From: Acidicapsa dinghuensis
GTDB taxonomy: Bacteria > Acidobacteriota > Terriglobia > Terriglobales > Acidobacteriaceae
Assembly (NCBI RefSeq): GCF_025685685.1
Contig: NZ_JAGSYH010000009.1
Location: 1-64,000, forward strand
DNA length: 64,000 nt
Direction of reading: 5' to 3'
Translations under genes and position numbers: made by a program
The notes under the pieces: model-generated
What the model was told of the DNA's origin: nothing
The model's input: the letters and a program-made list of their open reading frames with translations, nothing else
Databases searched by the model: none
Shown here: in pieces, positions 33,855 through 41,169 of the stretch
How the letters are laid out: every line of letters starts with the position of its first letter
Numbering within the stretch: the first letter of the stretch is position 1

Positions 33855-33943
33855 TGGCGGCAGGCCGGGGAGTTGAACCCCAATCCTGGCAGGGACTGTT
33901 CGCGGGTATAAATCCGCTTAGGAGCACCGGCTCCGGGCCTGCC
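33855..33943 (-). tRNA. tRNA-like gene with 8/4 acceptor/T-stem fold (allo-tRNA candidate)
   Basis: Read 5' to 3' on the minus strand, the RNA folds as follows. The acceptor GGCAGGCC pairs with GGCCTGCC (8 bp). The D arm is GGAGC-CGGT-GCTCC with a 4-nt loop. The anticodon stem is GCGG/CCGC around an 8-nt ATTTATAC. A long variable arm is AGTCC-ctgcca-GGATT. The T arm is GGGG-TTCAACT-CCCC (4 bp). G73 and an encoded CCA follow. Position 8 is not U. The short D loop, 12-bp 8/4 branch and long variable arm match tRNA-Sec-like 'allo-tRNAs' reported from Acidobacteria. The anticodon is ambiguous (UUA, UAU or AUA). It is neither tmRNA nor a canonical tRNA; a 7/5 reading needs a T.G pair. Confidence 0.75.
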
Positions 33944-34009
33944 GCTAATCGTCATCTCAATTTTGAGATACGAGTAGAATCTTACCACTAATCTCTTTTT
34001 TGAGATAAT
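33944..34009. promoter_or_regulatory. Shared divergent promoter with two inverted-repeat operators
   Basis: This 66-bp region lies between the tRNA-like gene and the HigB-like toxin gene. ATCTCAA-TT-TTGAGAT (33954-33969) is a near-perfect palindrome. A second, weaker copy ATCTCTTTTTTGAGAT lies at 33991-34006, starting 37 bp after the first. A TAGAAT box (33975-33980) could serve the toxin operon; TAAGAT on the minus strand (about 33979-33984) could serve the tRNA-like gene. Binding by the downstream XRE protein would control both sides. Confidence 0.6.
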
Positions 34010-34462
34010 ATGAACGGGCACACGCTCTGTACGTTCGCGGGTTTTGTTTCTGAGGCTGGCGGACGGCTGGTTCAGGAGTGGTACGACGATCTTCCGGAAG
34101 AAGAGAAAGAAGAAATTCAGGACACACTCAACTACCTTGCGAGTATTCCCCCTGCTCAGTGGAAAAGACCGGAATTCGACAAATTGGATAAAGGTCTGCA
34201 TGAAATCGGATGTAGGGTATGCGCGAAAAACCATTGGATTCGCATTTACGGAATATTTGATCCTCAAAGGCGGGGAAGATTCATATTTCTCTACGGAAAT
34301 GCCGAAAAGAAGGTCAAGAACGACACGCGCGGCAAGAACAAATCACTAGAAAGGGCGAGCCTGCTTAAGCAAGGAAAGGCATCTACACATGAGTTTGTTA
34401 TCGAAGCGGGGGTTACTGAAGAGAATTCGCAGAAGCAAAGAGGCAAGAAGCCGACTGGTTGA
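34010..34462 (+). CDS. HigB/Gp49-like RelE-fold toxin
   Basis: The 150-aa protein follows the phage-derived Gp49-like/HigB pattern: VQEWYDDLPEEEKEEIQDTLNYLA, PPAQWKRPEFDKLDKGLHEIG and RIYGIFDPQRRGRFIFLYGNAEKKVKNDT (core FIFLYGNAEKK). Such toxins are ribosome-dependent mRNA interferases. It is longer than typical HigB (about 100-115 aa); the C-terminal 45 residues (from RGKNKSLERA) overlap the antitoxin gene by 74 bp, which is unusual. Sits at the head of the operon, toxin first, as in higBA. Confidence 0.8.
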   Translation: MNGHTLCTFAGFVSEAGGRLVQEWYDDLPEEEKEEIQDTLNYLASIPPAQWKRPEFDKLDKGLHEIGCRVCAKNHWIRIYGIFDPQRRGRFIFLYGNAEKKVKNDTRGKNKSLERASLLKQGKASTHEFVIEAGVTEENSQKQRGKKPTG

Positions 34463-34979
34463 GTCCAACCTGGCTAAACGTGTTGCCTATCAGATCAGGG
34501 CTACGAGAGAGGCACAGGATCTCAGTCAATCAGCACTTGCCGATGCAGTCGGCATGAGCCAGAACAATATTTCGCGTCTTGAAAACCCTGACTATGGCAA
34601 GCACACTATCTCTTCGTTGCGAAGAATTGCCGATGCACTAGATGTTGCCCTTGTTGTGAATTTTGTGCCGTTTAGTCAGTTCGTTGACTGGTTAAGCGGA
34701 ACCCCTTATTTAGACAAGGGACTTCGCCCAGAGGCGTTGGCGGTGCCTAAGTTCGCCGAAGAAGAGCAGCAAAAGGCTTTCGATAGCGACATTAAATACT
34801 ATGGGGTATTTACCAACCCCGTAGCAGCCAGCGGAGTTTATCCTTCGCGAATCGAAATTTCAACGCCACCAATCCCGCTCTTCCAGAGCGCTGGAGCTAT
34901 TACCCCGCCAATAAATTCTGGATCTAGCAGGCCCATGCTTTCAGAATCTCAACGCGTTAAGCAGGAGTGGGCAGCATGA
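34389..34979 (+). CDS. XRE-family antitoxin/regulator
   Basis: The 196-aa protein has an HTH_3 domain at about 27-95: AYQIRATREAQDLSQSALADAVGMSQNNISRLENPDYGK (core SQSALADAVGMSQNNISRLE), SSLRRIADALDVALVV. About 100 C-terminal residues follow, rich in Pro/Ser/Ile, of unknown fold. It is longer than most HigA antitoxins. It overlaps the toxin gene by 74 bp and the DUF3467 gene by 4 bp (ATGA). It probably binds the ATCTCAA palindromes upstream. Confidence 0.82.
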   Translation: MSLLSKRGLLKRIRRSKEARSRLVESNLAKRVAYQIRATREAQDLSQSALADAVGMSQNNISRLENPDYGKHTISSLRRIADALDVALVVNFVPFSQFVDWLSGTPYLDKGLRPEALAVPKFAEEEQQKAFDSDIKYYGVFTNPVAASGVYPSRIEISTPPIPLFQSAGAITPPINSGSSRPMLSESQRVKQEWAA

Positions 34980-35320
34980 TGAGCACTTCCGAAACAAAAC
35001 TGCAAACTGGTCAAACTGTGACATGGGACAACTCGCAGTTGATAAGTATCTACGCCAATACTATGGCCATAGGGTTGACACCATTCGACCTAAGCCTCAC
35101 ATTTGGGGAGATCGGTTACGCCACTCCCGAGCAGATGCAAGCGGTAGGTAGAGTCAAGCTAATACTCGCTCCAGAACAGGCATCCAACTTGATGAAGCTT
35201 CTGTCGATTGCCGTCCAGAAGTATGTAGAAAACAATGGCGAATTGCGGGTAGCAGCAGCAGTTGATCCTGACCTGTTCTCTAGGACGCTACAGGAGAATT
35301 TGGTAAAGCCAAACCAATGA
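34976..35320 (+). CDS. DUF3467-like protein
   Basis: The 114-aa protein has SIYANTMAIGLTPFDLSLTFGEIG and RVKLILAPEQASNLMKLLSIAVQKY (cores FDLSLTFG and ILAPEQASNL), which match the DUF3467 pattern (a Y-N...DF.LdFG half and an RV..sPe.ak.l..ll half). The function of DUF3467 is unknown. It is translationally coupled: the ATG at 34976 overlaps the antitoxin stop. It ends in an ATGA that starts the next small ORF. Confidence 0.72.
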   Translation: MMSTSETKLQTGQTVTWDNSQLISIYANTMAIGLTPFDLSLTFGEIGYATPEQMQAVGRVKLILAPEQASNLMKLLSIAVQKYVENNGELRVAAAVDPDLFSRTLQENLVKPNQ

Positions 35321-35460
35321 AAGTAGACAAGAGCCAATTCGATACGCTGCTGGGGCGTCTTATGCAGACGCCACCTGAACCCGCGAAGGCGATAAAGACC
35401 GAGGGCAAGGCGGGAAAGATAGTCCCGCCTATTCAGCCACCAACTCCGCATAAGGCATAG
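35317..35460 (+). CDS. Small basic protein, 47 aa, last gene of the toxin operon
   Basis: The ATG at 35317 overlaps the DUF3467 stop in an ATGA, and the frame is open for 47 codons: MKVDKSQFDTLLGRLMQTPP followed by a Lys/Pro-rich tail ending PTPHKA. The start KVDKSQFDTLLGRL is an amphipathic helix. The 3' end runs about 50 bp into the insertion sequence and overlaps the transposase gene by 32 bp, so the natural C terminus may have been replaced by IS sequence. Function unknown. Confidence 0.6.
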   Translation: MKVDKSQFDTLLGRLMQTPPEPAKAIKTEGKAGKIVPPIQPPTPHKA

Positions 35461-36430
35461 GCTCAACACCGAGCATCCGGCGGAGTGTGGGGTTGAAGCG
35501 ATCCTTCTCTTTCCGTGCGTTGAATCGCGTCTCAAACTCGCTTAGGTAGCGGTGCAGGTGCTTTATCGATACCTGATGGTAGCTGCCTATGATGGCCCGT
35601 TTGAACAGCGAAAACGCTGATTCGATGCCGTTCGTTGTAGCGTTGCCGTCCACATACACATTCTTGCTATGGTTCACGGTCATGTGCTTTTCAGGGGCAT
35701 GGCCGGAGAGACGCAGAGCCTTAGGGTAGGCGCGTAGCTCATCCGTGTTGATTGCCTCCACATCTGCGCTCACATGCTCTTTCAGGAACTTCGCCAGCGT
35801 CTCTATCTTGGCATCGGTGGTGTGAAACATCCGAACACGACCGCCGCGCTCTTTGATGCCGACAACGACTTCTTTGTTCTCGAATCGCTTGTGCCAACTG
35901 CGACCGATACCGTGGCCTTTGCCGCCTACGTAAGTCTCATCCATCTCCACGATGCCTGAGAGCTTATCGTCGCTGCGAGGTGCCATTGATTTACGAATGC
36001 GATGCGCCATGTACCATGCGGTGCGATAAGAACCGATGCCCAAGTGTTCCTGAAGCTGTTTCGCGCTCATGCTCTTCTTGGCGTCTACGATCAGCGCCAG
36101 CGCCATGAACCACTTTGTTAGAGGCAGGTGAGAGTCATTGAAGATCGTTCCGCTGGTCGCTGAAAATTGATTCTTGCAAGTAGGCTCAAGGCACTGATAG
36201 ATGCGCGTCCGCTTGTTCTTGCTGGCCGTCTTCCGCGTGATCTTGCTGATGTGATTGTTGCCGCATACAGGGCAGCGGATGCCATCAGGCCAACGCATCG
36301 TCTCAAGGTAAGCTAGGCAATCATCGTCTGTTTGGAAGGTCTTGGTTACGTCTATCAGGTTCATTTCGGCCTCTTGATGTTCTAAGTATGCCGAAACTAT
36401 CTTTCTGTGTCAAGTGTATAATCTTCCCGC
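35410..36430. mobile_element. IS1595-family insertion sequence
   Basis: The element carries one transposase gene. Imperfect terminal repeats are suggested by GCGGGAAAGATAGT (35410 onward) and, on the opposite strand at the other end, GCGGGAAGATTATA (36430 downward). The exact ends and target duplication are not clear; the 8 bp flanking the proposed ends do not match. A 7-bp hairpin lies at 35409-35429. Confidence 0.6.
35429..36364 (-). CDS. IS1595-family transposase
   Basis: The 311-aa DDE transposase of the ISXO2-like group has an N-terminal zinc ribbon (CPVC...C...C, in GIRCPVCGNNHISK and YQCLEPTCKNQF), a helix-turn-helix (SAKQLQEHLGIGSYRTAWYMAHRIR, core LQEHLGIGSYRTAWYM), catalytic Asp in IVEMDETYVGGK and INTDELRAYP, and NGIESAFSLFKRAIIGSYHQVS near the C terminus. 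All blocks are intact and there is no frameshift, so the element may be active. Confidence 0.92.
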   Translation of the reverse strand: MNLIDVTKTFQTDDDCLAYLETMRWPDGIRCPVCGNNHISKITRKTASKNKRTRIYQCLEPTCKNQFSATSGTIFNDSHLPLTKWFMALALIVDAKKSMSAKQLQEHLGIGSYRTAWYMAHRIRKSMAPRSDDKLSGIVEMDETYVGGKGHGIGRSWHKRFENKEVVVGIKERGGRVRMFHTTDAKIETLAKFLKEHVSADVEAINTDELRAYPKALRLSGHAPEKHMTVNHSKNVYVDGNATTNGIESAFSLFKRAIIGSYHQVSIKHLHRYLSEFETRFNARKEKDRFNPTLRRMLGVEPMPYAELVAE

Positions 36431-36520
36431 AAAATAAACAGCAACAAAATCTGTTGTTCGCAAAATTAATTACCCCCTCCCTCGCGGTAACTTCTTTCTT
36501 TTCTTCCTGACCGAACCGGA

Positions 36521-39500
36521 TCACTCCACAAATCCCGCAACCGGGGGCAAGCCAAGCTCGCGCCGCGCAAACAAACGGAACTCCATCGGATAGCCAACCA
36601 CATGCTTGCGCCACGTCTGCCGCACCAGCGTCACGCGGCACCAGCGGCGGAAGGTGCAGATCCACCACTCCGAATGCGGCGAAATGCGATTGTCAGGAAA
36701 TGCCAGCTTCAAATCGGTGTAAACCGTGTACATGAAGTCCAGCATCGAGTTCGCAAACTGCTCCGGATACAGCGTCACCTGCGCCTCGTCGCTCTCGGGA
36801 ACATTCCACTCCACCTCATCCGCTGTGAGCGTGGGCTGGTTCAATGCTGCTTCTAGCCCTACCAATTCCTTGCGCTCCCGCAGATCTTTGAGAATGCCCT
36901 CATACAGCCGCATGTGATCGGCGAGAAACTTCTCCATCTCCGGCGTGCGCGGATACCAGATGTCGTACATGCGGTCAAAAAGCCGCCGTATCTCATCCGT
37001 CGCACCACCCCGCGGCGTCGCAGGCGCATCCAGCTTCACCTTCTCCGGACTCATCGCCGGCATCATCGTCGTCATGGCCACATGATGCCCAAGCCGTCGA
37101 TACGCCTCAAACTGCGTCTCCAGGAACCACTGGTTCGCCGTCGAGTCCTGCGGGAACACCGGATGCTTAAGCTTGTAAGTCAGCAGGTCAGGCGGCTCGT
37201 CACCCACCAGCGAAGTCTTCATGTACACGATGACGCCTTCATACGGGTCGGCATCGTCGCTGCCCATGCACTCACACGAGGTCGACACATCCGCCTCGCG
37301 CGCCACACCGGGCGGCGGCGGATAGGTAATGGTGCCCACCACGCAATGCGCACTGCTCGTTCCTGTCTTCTCCTCAATCTGCAGCGGTCTGAGATCCAGA
37401 TCGATTTCCACGCCAAAGTCTGACCGGCATTTGGTGATCGCTGCGCCAATGCCTTCAAATTTCATGCCACAGTCCTCTTCGGCATCGCACACGACGATGT
37501 AACGGCAGCGCCGCCGCACCAGCTCGTATAAACCCATGTTCTCGAAGTGGCCGCCGTCGCTCAGGTTCACATAAGGCGCGGCATCGTTCACTGCGCCAAA
37601 CAGCTCACGAAACAGATACAGCGCGGCAAAGTACGGTGTTGGCCTGTTACGTCCCGCAAGCCAGCGGCTCTCGCGCCGGGGATTCGATATCCACCAGCCC
37701 AGCCGCACGTTAAAGAACGTCATCAGAAAAGCCATCGCCGGATTGCTGTTATAGCCCATGTTGGGGTTCGCAGCCGCTCCTGAGATCGCTACGGCAGTAT
37801 CGAGTCCAATGCCGCCTTCCGAGTAGGCATATTCTTCGGTGGGCACAAAGCCGTTGTAGCTCACCATGCAGCCTTTGCGATTGCTTTCCTTCGCATCCGT
37901 CCATGGAATGCTGTAGCCGGAGTACAGCGGCGTAAAGGCGAAACTGGCTCCTTTCCGCTCCTGCGTCGCCAGGTCCTCACCAGTAGTCAGATTGATCGTC
38001 GTGCAAAAGATGGGGAACGGCCCCTCATACTCTCCCTGCTCATTGTGGATCGAGCGATACTCTTTGGGCAGCAGGTCGCGTACACGCGGCTGCACGCGCT
38101 GCGTGGATTTCTGCTGCAGACTCTGCCCCGCTCGATCCGGTACCCACAACTTTGCCCTGGTATCGAAACCGCTAAAAGGATCGGCCTCACGTTCGGGCGC
38201 AGTGGCTGCCAGGTAGCAGCGTGAGAGCCTGTTGCGATAGAACGACTGCATCGAGAACTCGTTAACATCGACGCGCCATCCAAAGATCACGGCAATAGCA
38301 AATGTAACGAAGCAGCACGCCACATCGACAAACCAATATTGTGCGACAAAACCAGCCCATCGTGGCAACGCATCGTCGGGTAAGCCATTGACTGCCTGAT
38401 ATAGACCGTCCAGTCCAAGTGAGGCGACATTGGAGACGCACAGGAGGATGATCAGCATCGATAATGGCGCGGCAATGAAGGCAATGAGATCGAGTGGCTT
38501 AAAGCCCAGGAAATGATTGTCCGTTGGCTTGCCATCCGACTTACCGCTGGCTCCGGCAAAGATCGTCGTTCCATGCGCCACCAGAAAGGTGATGGCCGTA
38601 GATATCACCGCTGCGGGCCCTACGCCATAGAGCCAGTAGCCGAGGTATGGTCCGATCAATGCCAGACTCACTAGTCCGAACCACAAGAGGCCGTAGAGCA
38701 TGGACCAGGCGCGGAGCCGGGCCAGCCATTCGCGGCGCAGATCAGAGAAACTGCGCCCCAGCAAACCCATGGTAAGTTCGATAGCGATATACGGCACACC
38801 AAGCAGCAGCCCTGGCAGAATCGCCAGTTGTATTCGCCACGGATCAATCATCGCTCCATTCGAGCCGTTATTGGCTGCATTCGCGCACGACAAAACGCCG
38901 CTAAGATTAGCCTGCGAAGAATTGCAGACACACGATTTCAGCGCCTGCGACGCTGCCTGATTGTGCGCCCCCAGCACACCGATTGCACAGGAGATATGCC
39001 GCGCGGCCCAACCGCTGCCCTCAATAAAGCCCCAGCCAAGAGCACACGCCGTTGCAGTCATGGCTATTCCAGCGCAAACAAAAGCCATGCCGCAGACAAA
39101 GTAGAAACGTTTCGAGGCATGTTCATAGATGCGCTTCAGTGAGTCCATAGCACCGCCGGCAAAGATGACCACCATCGCGACCGCAAGCACCCAGAGCGCA
39201 AAACCTGCTTCGCCAAGCCAGCAAACCACCGGATCGCTGGCCTTTCGCAACTGCACCCAGTAGCTGAGCCACCCGGAAAACGCCAACCAGGGGAGGATAA
39301 TCTTCAACTGCACCTGGCGATTGGTCAGCAACTTGTCCGCTTTCATGCTTGCGGAGTCATCACTATTGGCATGCATTCTGCGTTGCAGCTGCAAATTTGT
39401 GCCCAGCCTTACAAGCGACCAGATGGCGATGCCCGCCATGACCACTCCGGCCACCGCGCCCCACCATCGTAATGTTGCGGCGACGTCACCTTTCCAGGTC

Positions 39501-40393
39501 CAATAATCGCTTTTCGCCCATGCTGGCGCACCGGCAAGCAGGTGCACTGCAAAGCAAGCCGAGGCCAGGCCCATGACAATCGGTATCTGATTGAGGATGG
39601 TATTGCGCAGCCAGATGGCGATCATCGTCCAGGTATCGGTTGAAAGCGCGCCGCGCGCGGGAGTGAGATAGCTGGCATAGCGCATCAGCCACTTGATAGG
39701 CTCGGGCGAGCGCGGCAAACAACCCGGCTCAGCCTGTGGAATCAGTTCGGCGATCACTCCGTCGCGGCCGTCAGCGTTGCGCATGATCCACGACGCGAGG
39801 AATTCATGGATATAGCCGCCACCGGAGACAGACGAAAGATAGTCGATATGCGGCAACAGGCCTATCTGGGCAAGGCCTTGCAGCACGCCGAGGTTAAAGG
39901 TAGCGCTGCGTATTCCGCCGCCCGAAAAACAAACGCCGAGAAGCCCTTTTTTCGCCGCTGTTGTATAGACATCGTCTCCAGGCTCACCTGGCCATGCGCG
40001 GCGCGCTGCCAGCTCCTGCTCCAGCAGCCATTTGCTCGGGGTGAAATGCACCTTCACCGCAACCAGCTTCTGCAGCTTGGGATTGTGCGGAAGACGCTCG
40101 ATCAATTGCTGGCGTGTGTAATGGGCTGTTCCTAAACGGACCGATGCGGGAAACGCAGCATCGACGAGTTGATCGACAGTCCACTCATTATCCAGATGGC
40201 GATAACGACGGCCTGCTTCTGAAAGAAGCTCAGGGCGAGCCTCAAGAAGAGCGCGCAGCTCGTCGCGGCCATACCGTTCGCCGCGCACAATAGCCGCATC
40301 GGGAAATGCAAGCTCAACCAGACGCTTGCAATAAGCGCGATTTGAAGCTTCACTACGCGAATTGGATGTGTGATGATCCGGTCGGCTTGCCAT
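36521..40393 (-). CDS. Giant patatin-like phospholipase membrane protein
   Basis: The 1,290-aa protein has a split patatin domain interrupted by a membrane section. The oxyanion loop is GVCFSGGGIRSATFNLGVLQGL (core SGGGIRSATFN) and the nucleophile is Ser189 in SSVSGGGY, close to the usual G-x-S-x-G with Ser for the first Gly. Ten or so membrane helices follow (about 255-720). The catalytic Asp lies near residue 945 in LSDGGHFENMGLYEL, the usual DGG motif. The C terminus has VVCDAEEDC and long soluble stretches. Patatins release fatty acids from lipids. The N-terminal 120 residues may hold two small repeated helical motifs (ELRALLEARPEL and QLIERLPHNPKL). It stands alone. Confidence 0.85.
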   Translation of the reverse strand: MASRPDHHTSNSRSEASNRAYCKRLVELAFPDAAIVRGERYGRDELRALLEARPELLSEAGRRYRHLDNEWTVDQLVDAAFPASVRLGTAHYTRQQLIERLPHNPKLQKLVAVKVHFTPSKWLLEQELAARRAWPGEPGDDVYTTAAKKGLLGVCFSGGGIRSATFNLGVLQGLAQIGLLPHIDYLSSVSGGGYIHEFLASWIMRNADGRDGVIAELIPQAEPGCLPRSPEPIKWLMRYASYLTPARGALSTDTWTMIAIWLRNTILNQIPIVMGLASACFAVHLLAGAPAWAKSDYWTWKGDVAATLRWWGAVAGVVMAGIAIWSLVRLGTNLQLQRRMHANSDDSASMKADKLLTNRQVQLKIILPWLAFSGWLSYWVQLRKASDPVVCWLGEAGFALWVLAVAMVVIFAGGAMDSLKRIYEHASKRFYFVCGMAFVCAGIAMTATACALGWGFIEGSGWAARHISCAIGVLGAHNQAASQALKSCVCNSSQANLSGVLSCANAANNGSNGAMIDPWRIQLAILPGLLLGVPYIAIELTMGLLGRSFSDLRREWLARLRAWSMLYGLLWFGLVSLALIGPYLGYWLYGVGPAAVISTAITFLVAHGTTIFAGASGKSDGKPTDNHFLGFKPLDLIAFIAAPLSMLIILLCVSNVASLGLDGLYQAVNGLPDDALPRWAGFVAQYWFVDVACCFVTFAIAVIFGWRVDVNEFSMQSFYRNRLSRCYLAATAPEREADPFSGFDTRAKLWVPDRAGQSLQQKSTQRVQPRVRDLLPKEYRSIHNEQGEYEGPFPIFCTTINLTTGEDLATQERKGASFAFTPLYSGYSIPWTDAKESNRKGCMVSYNGFVPTEEYAYSEGGIGLDTAVAISGAAANPNMGYNSNPAMAFLMTFFNVRLGWWISNPRRESRWLAGRNRPTPYFAALYLFRELFGAVNDAAPYVNLSDGGHFENMGLYELVRRRCRYIVVCDAEEDCGMKFEGIGAAITKCRSDFGVEIDLDLRPLQIEEKTGTSSAHCVVGTITYPPPPGVAREADVSTSCECMGSDDADPYEGVIVYMKTSLVGDEPPDLLTYKLKHPVFPQDSTANQWFLETQFEAYRRLGHHVAMTTMMPAMSPEKVKLDAPATPRGGATDEIRRLFDRMYDIWYPRTPEMEKFLADHMRLYEGILKDLRERKELVGLEAALNQPTLTADEVEWNVPESDEAQVTLYPEQFANSMLDFMYTVYTDLKLAFPDNRISPHSEWWICTFRRWCRVTLVRQTWRKHVVGYPMEFRLFARRELGLPPVAGFVE

Positions 40394-40676
40394 ACGTACT
40401 CCCGATCGAATGTATTTGGGGATTTTGCGCCGCGGAGCGCCTGCAGATGTGCAGAATAAAAATGCGATGAAAACTCGCTGATGATTAAACCACTCTTCTT
40501 ACCGCGCGAACAGATGAAATCGCACCAAGCGGCGATTTCCGCGTATTACGATCCCTGCCTGCTATGGTGATCTCAGCGCGAACACCGTTTCTATCGGCGC
40601 ATGAACTGACCGCACACGGCGGATCGATTGTGCATCGAAGATTCAATCCAAAGTTGAGAGACGTTACCAGCAATCC
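40394..40676. other. Intergenic region between patatin and folK genes
   Basis: No gene or clear terminator is seen in this 283-bp divergent region; promoters of both genes must lie here. Confidence 0.5.
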
Positions 40677-41156
40677 ATGCCTACCGCTTACATCGCCTTG
40701 GGAGCGAACCTCGCCAGCCCAGCAGGCGCTCCGGCGCAGACCTTTGATGCTGCGATCGAGCGCCTGGCAGAGCTCGGCGCGGTCTCGGCACAATCGAGCT
40801 ACCTGAGCACCGCGCCTGTTGGATATGCGGACCAGCCTGAGTTCCTGAATGCTGTTGTGGCGCTGGAAACAGAGCTTGGTCCACTGGCGTTGCTCAACAG
40901 GCTGCTTGCCATTGAAAAGGAATTTGGCCGCGACCGCAGCCATGGCATCGTGAACGGACCGAGGACGCTCGATCTCGACCTCATCCTTTTCGGCGACGTG
41001 GTGCTCGACACGCCGGAATTACAATTGCCGCATCCCCGCATGCATGAACGGGCGTTTGTCCTCGATCCGATCTTTGAGATCGCGCCAGAGTTAATGCATC
41101 CGGTATTACGGAAAACCGTGACACAATTGAAGAAAGAACTATCCCCAGTAAGTTGA
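40677..41156 (+). CDS. folK: 2-amino-4-hydroxy-6-hydroxymethyldihydropteridine pyrophosphokinase FolK
   Basis: FolK transfers pyrophosphate from ATP to hydroxymethyl-dihydropterin in folate synthesis. The 159-aa protein has the full set: AYIALGANLASP, STAPVGYADQPEFLNAV, LLAIEKEFGRDR, the hallmark GPRTLDLDLILFGD (two Asp bind Mg) and LPHPRMHERAFVLDPIFEIAP. The length is usual. No other folate gene is adjacent; the TonB receptor follows by 13 bp, an odd pairing that may share a transcript. Confidence 0.95.
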   Translation: MPTAYIALGANLASPAGAPAQTFDAAIERLAELGAVSAQSSYLSTAPVGYADQPEFLNAVVALETELGPLALLNRLLAIEKEFGRDRSHGIVNGPRTLDLDLILFGDVVLDTPELQLPHPRMHERAFVLDPIFEIAPELMHPVLRKTVTQLKKELSPVS

Positions 41157-41169
41157 GGATCCTCCTCCT

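Noticed and set aside
33855..33943. tmRNA 3' end, or a canonical selenocysteine tRNA
   Set aside because: There is no tmRNA body in the upstream 300 nt, and no UCA anticodon in the loop. The whole 89-nt RNA folds by itself.
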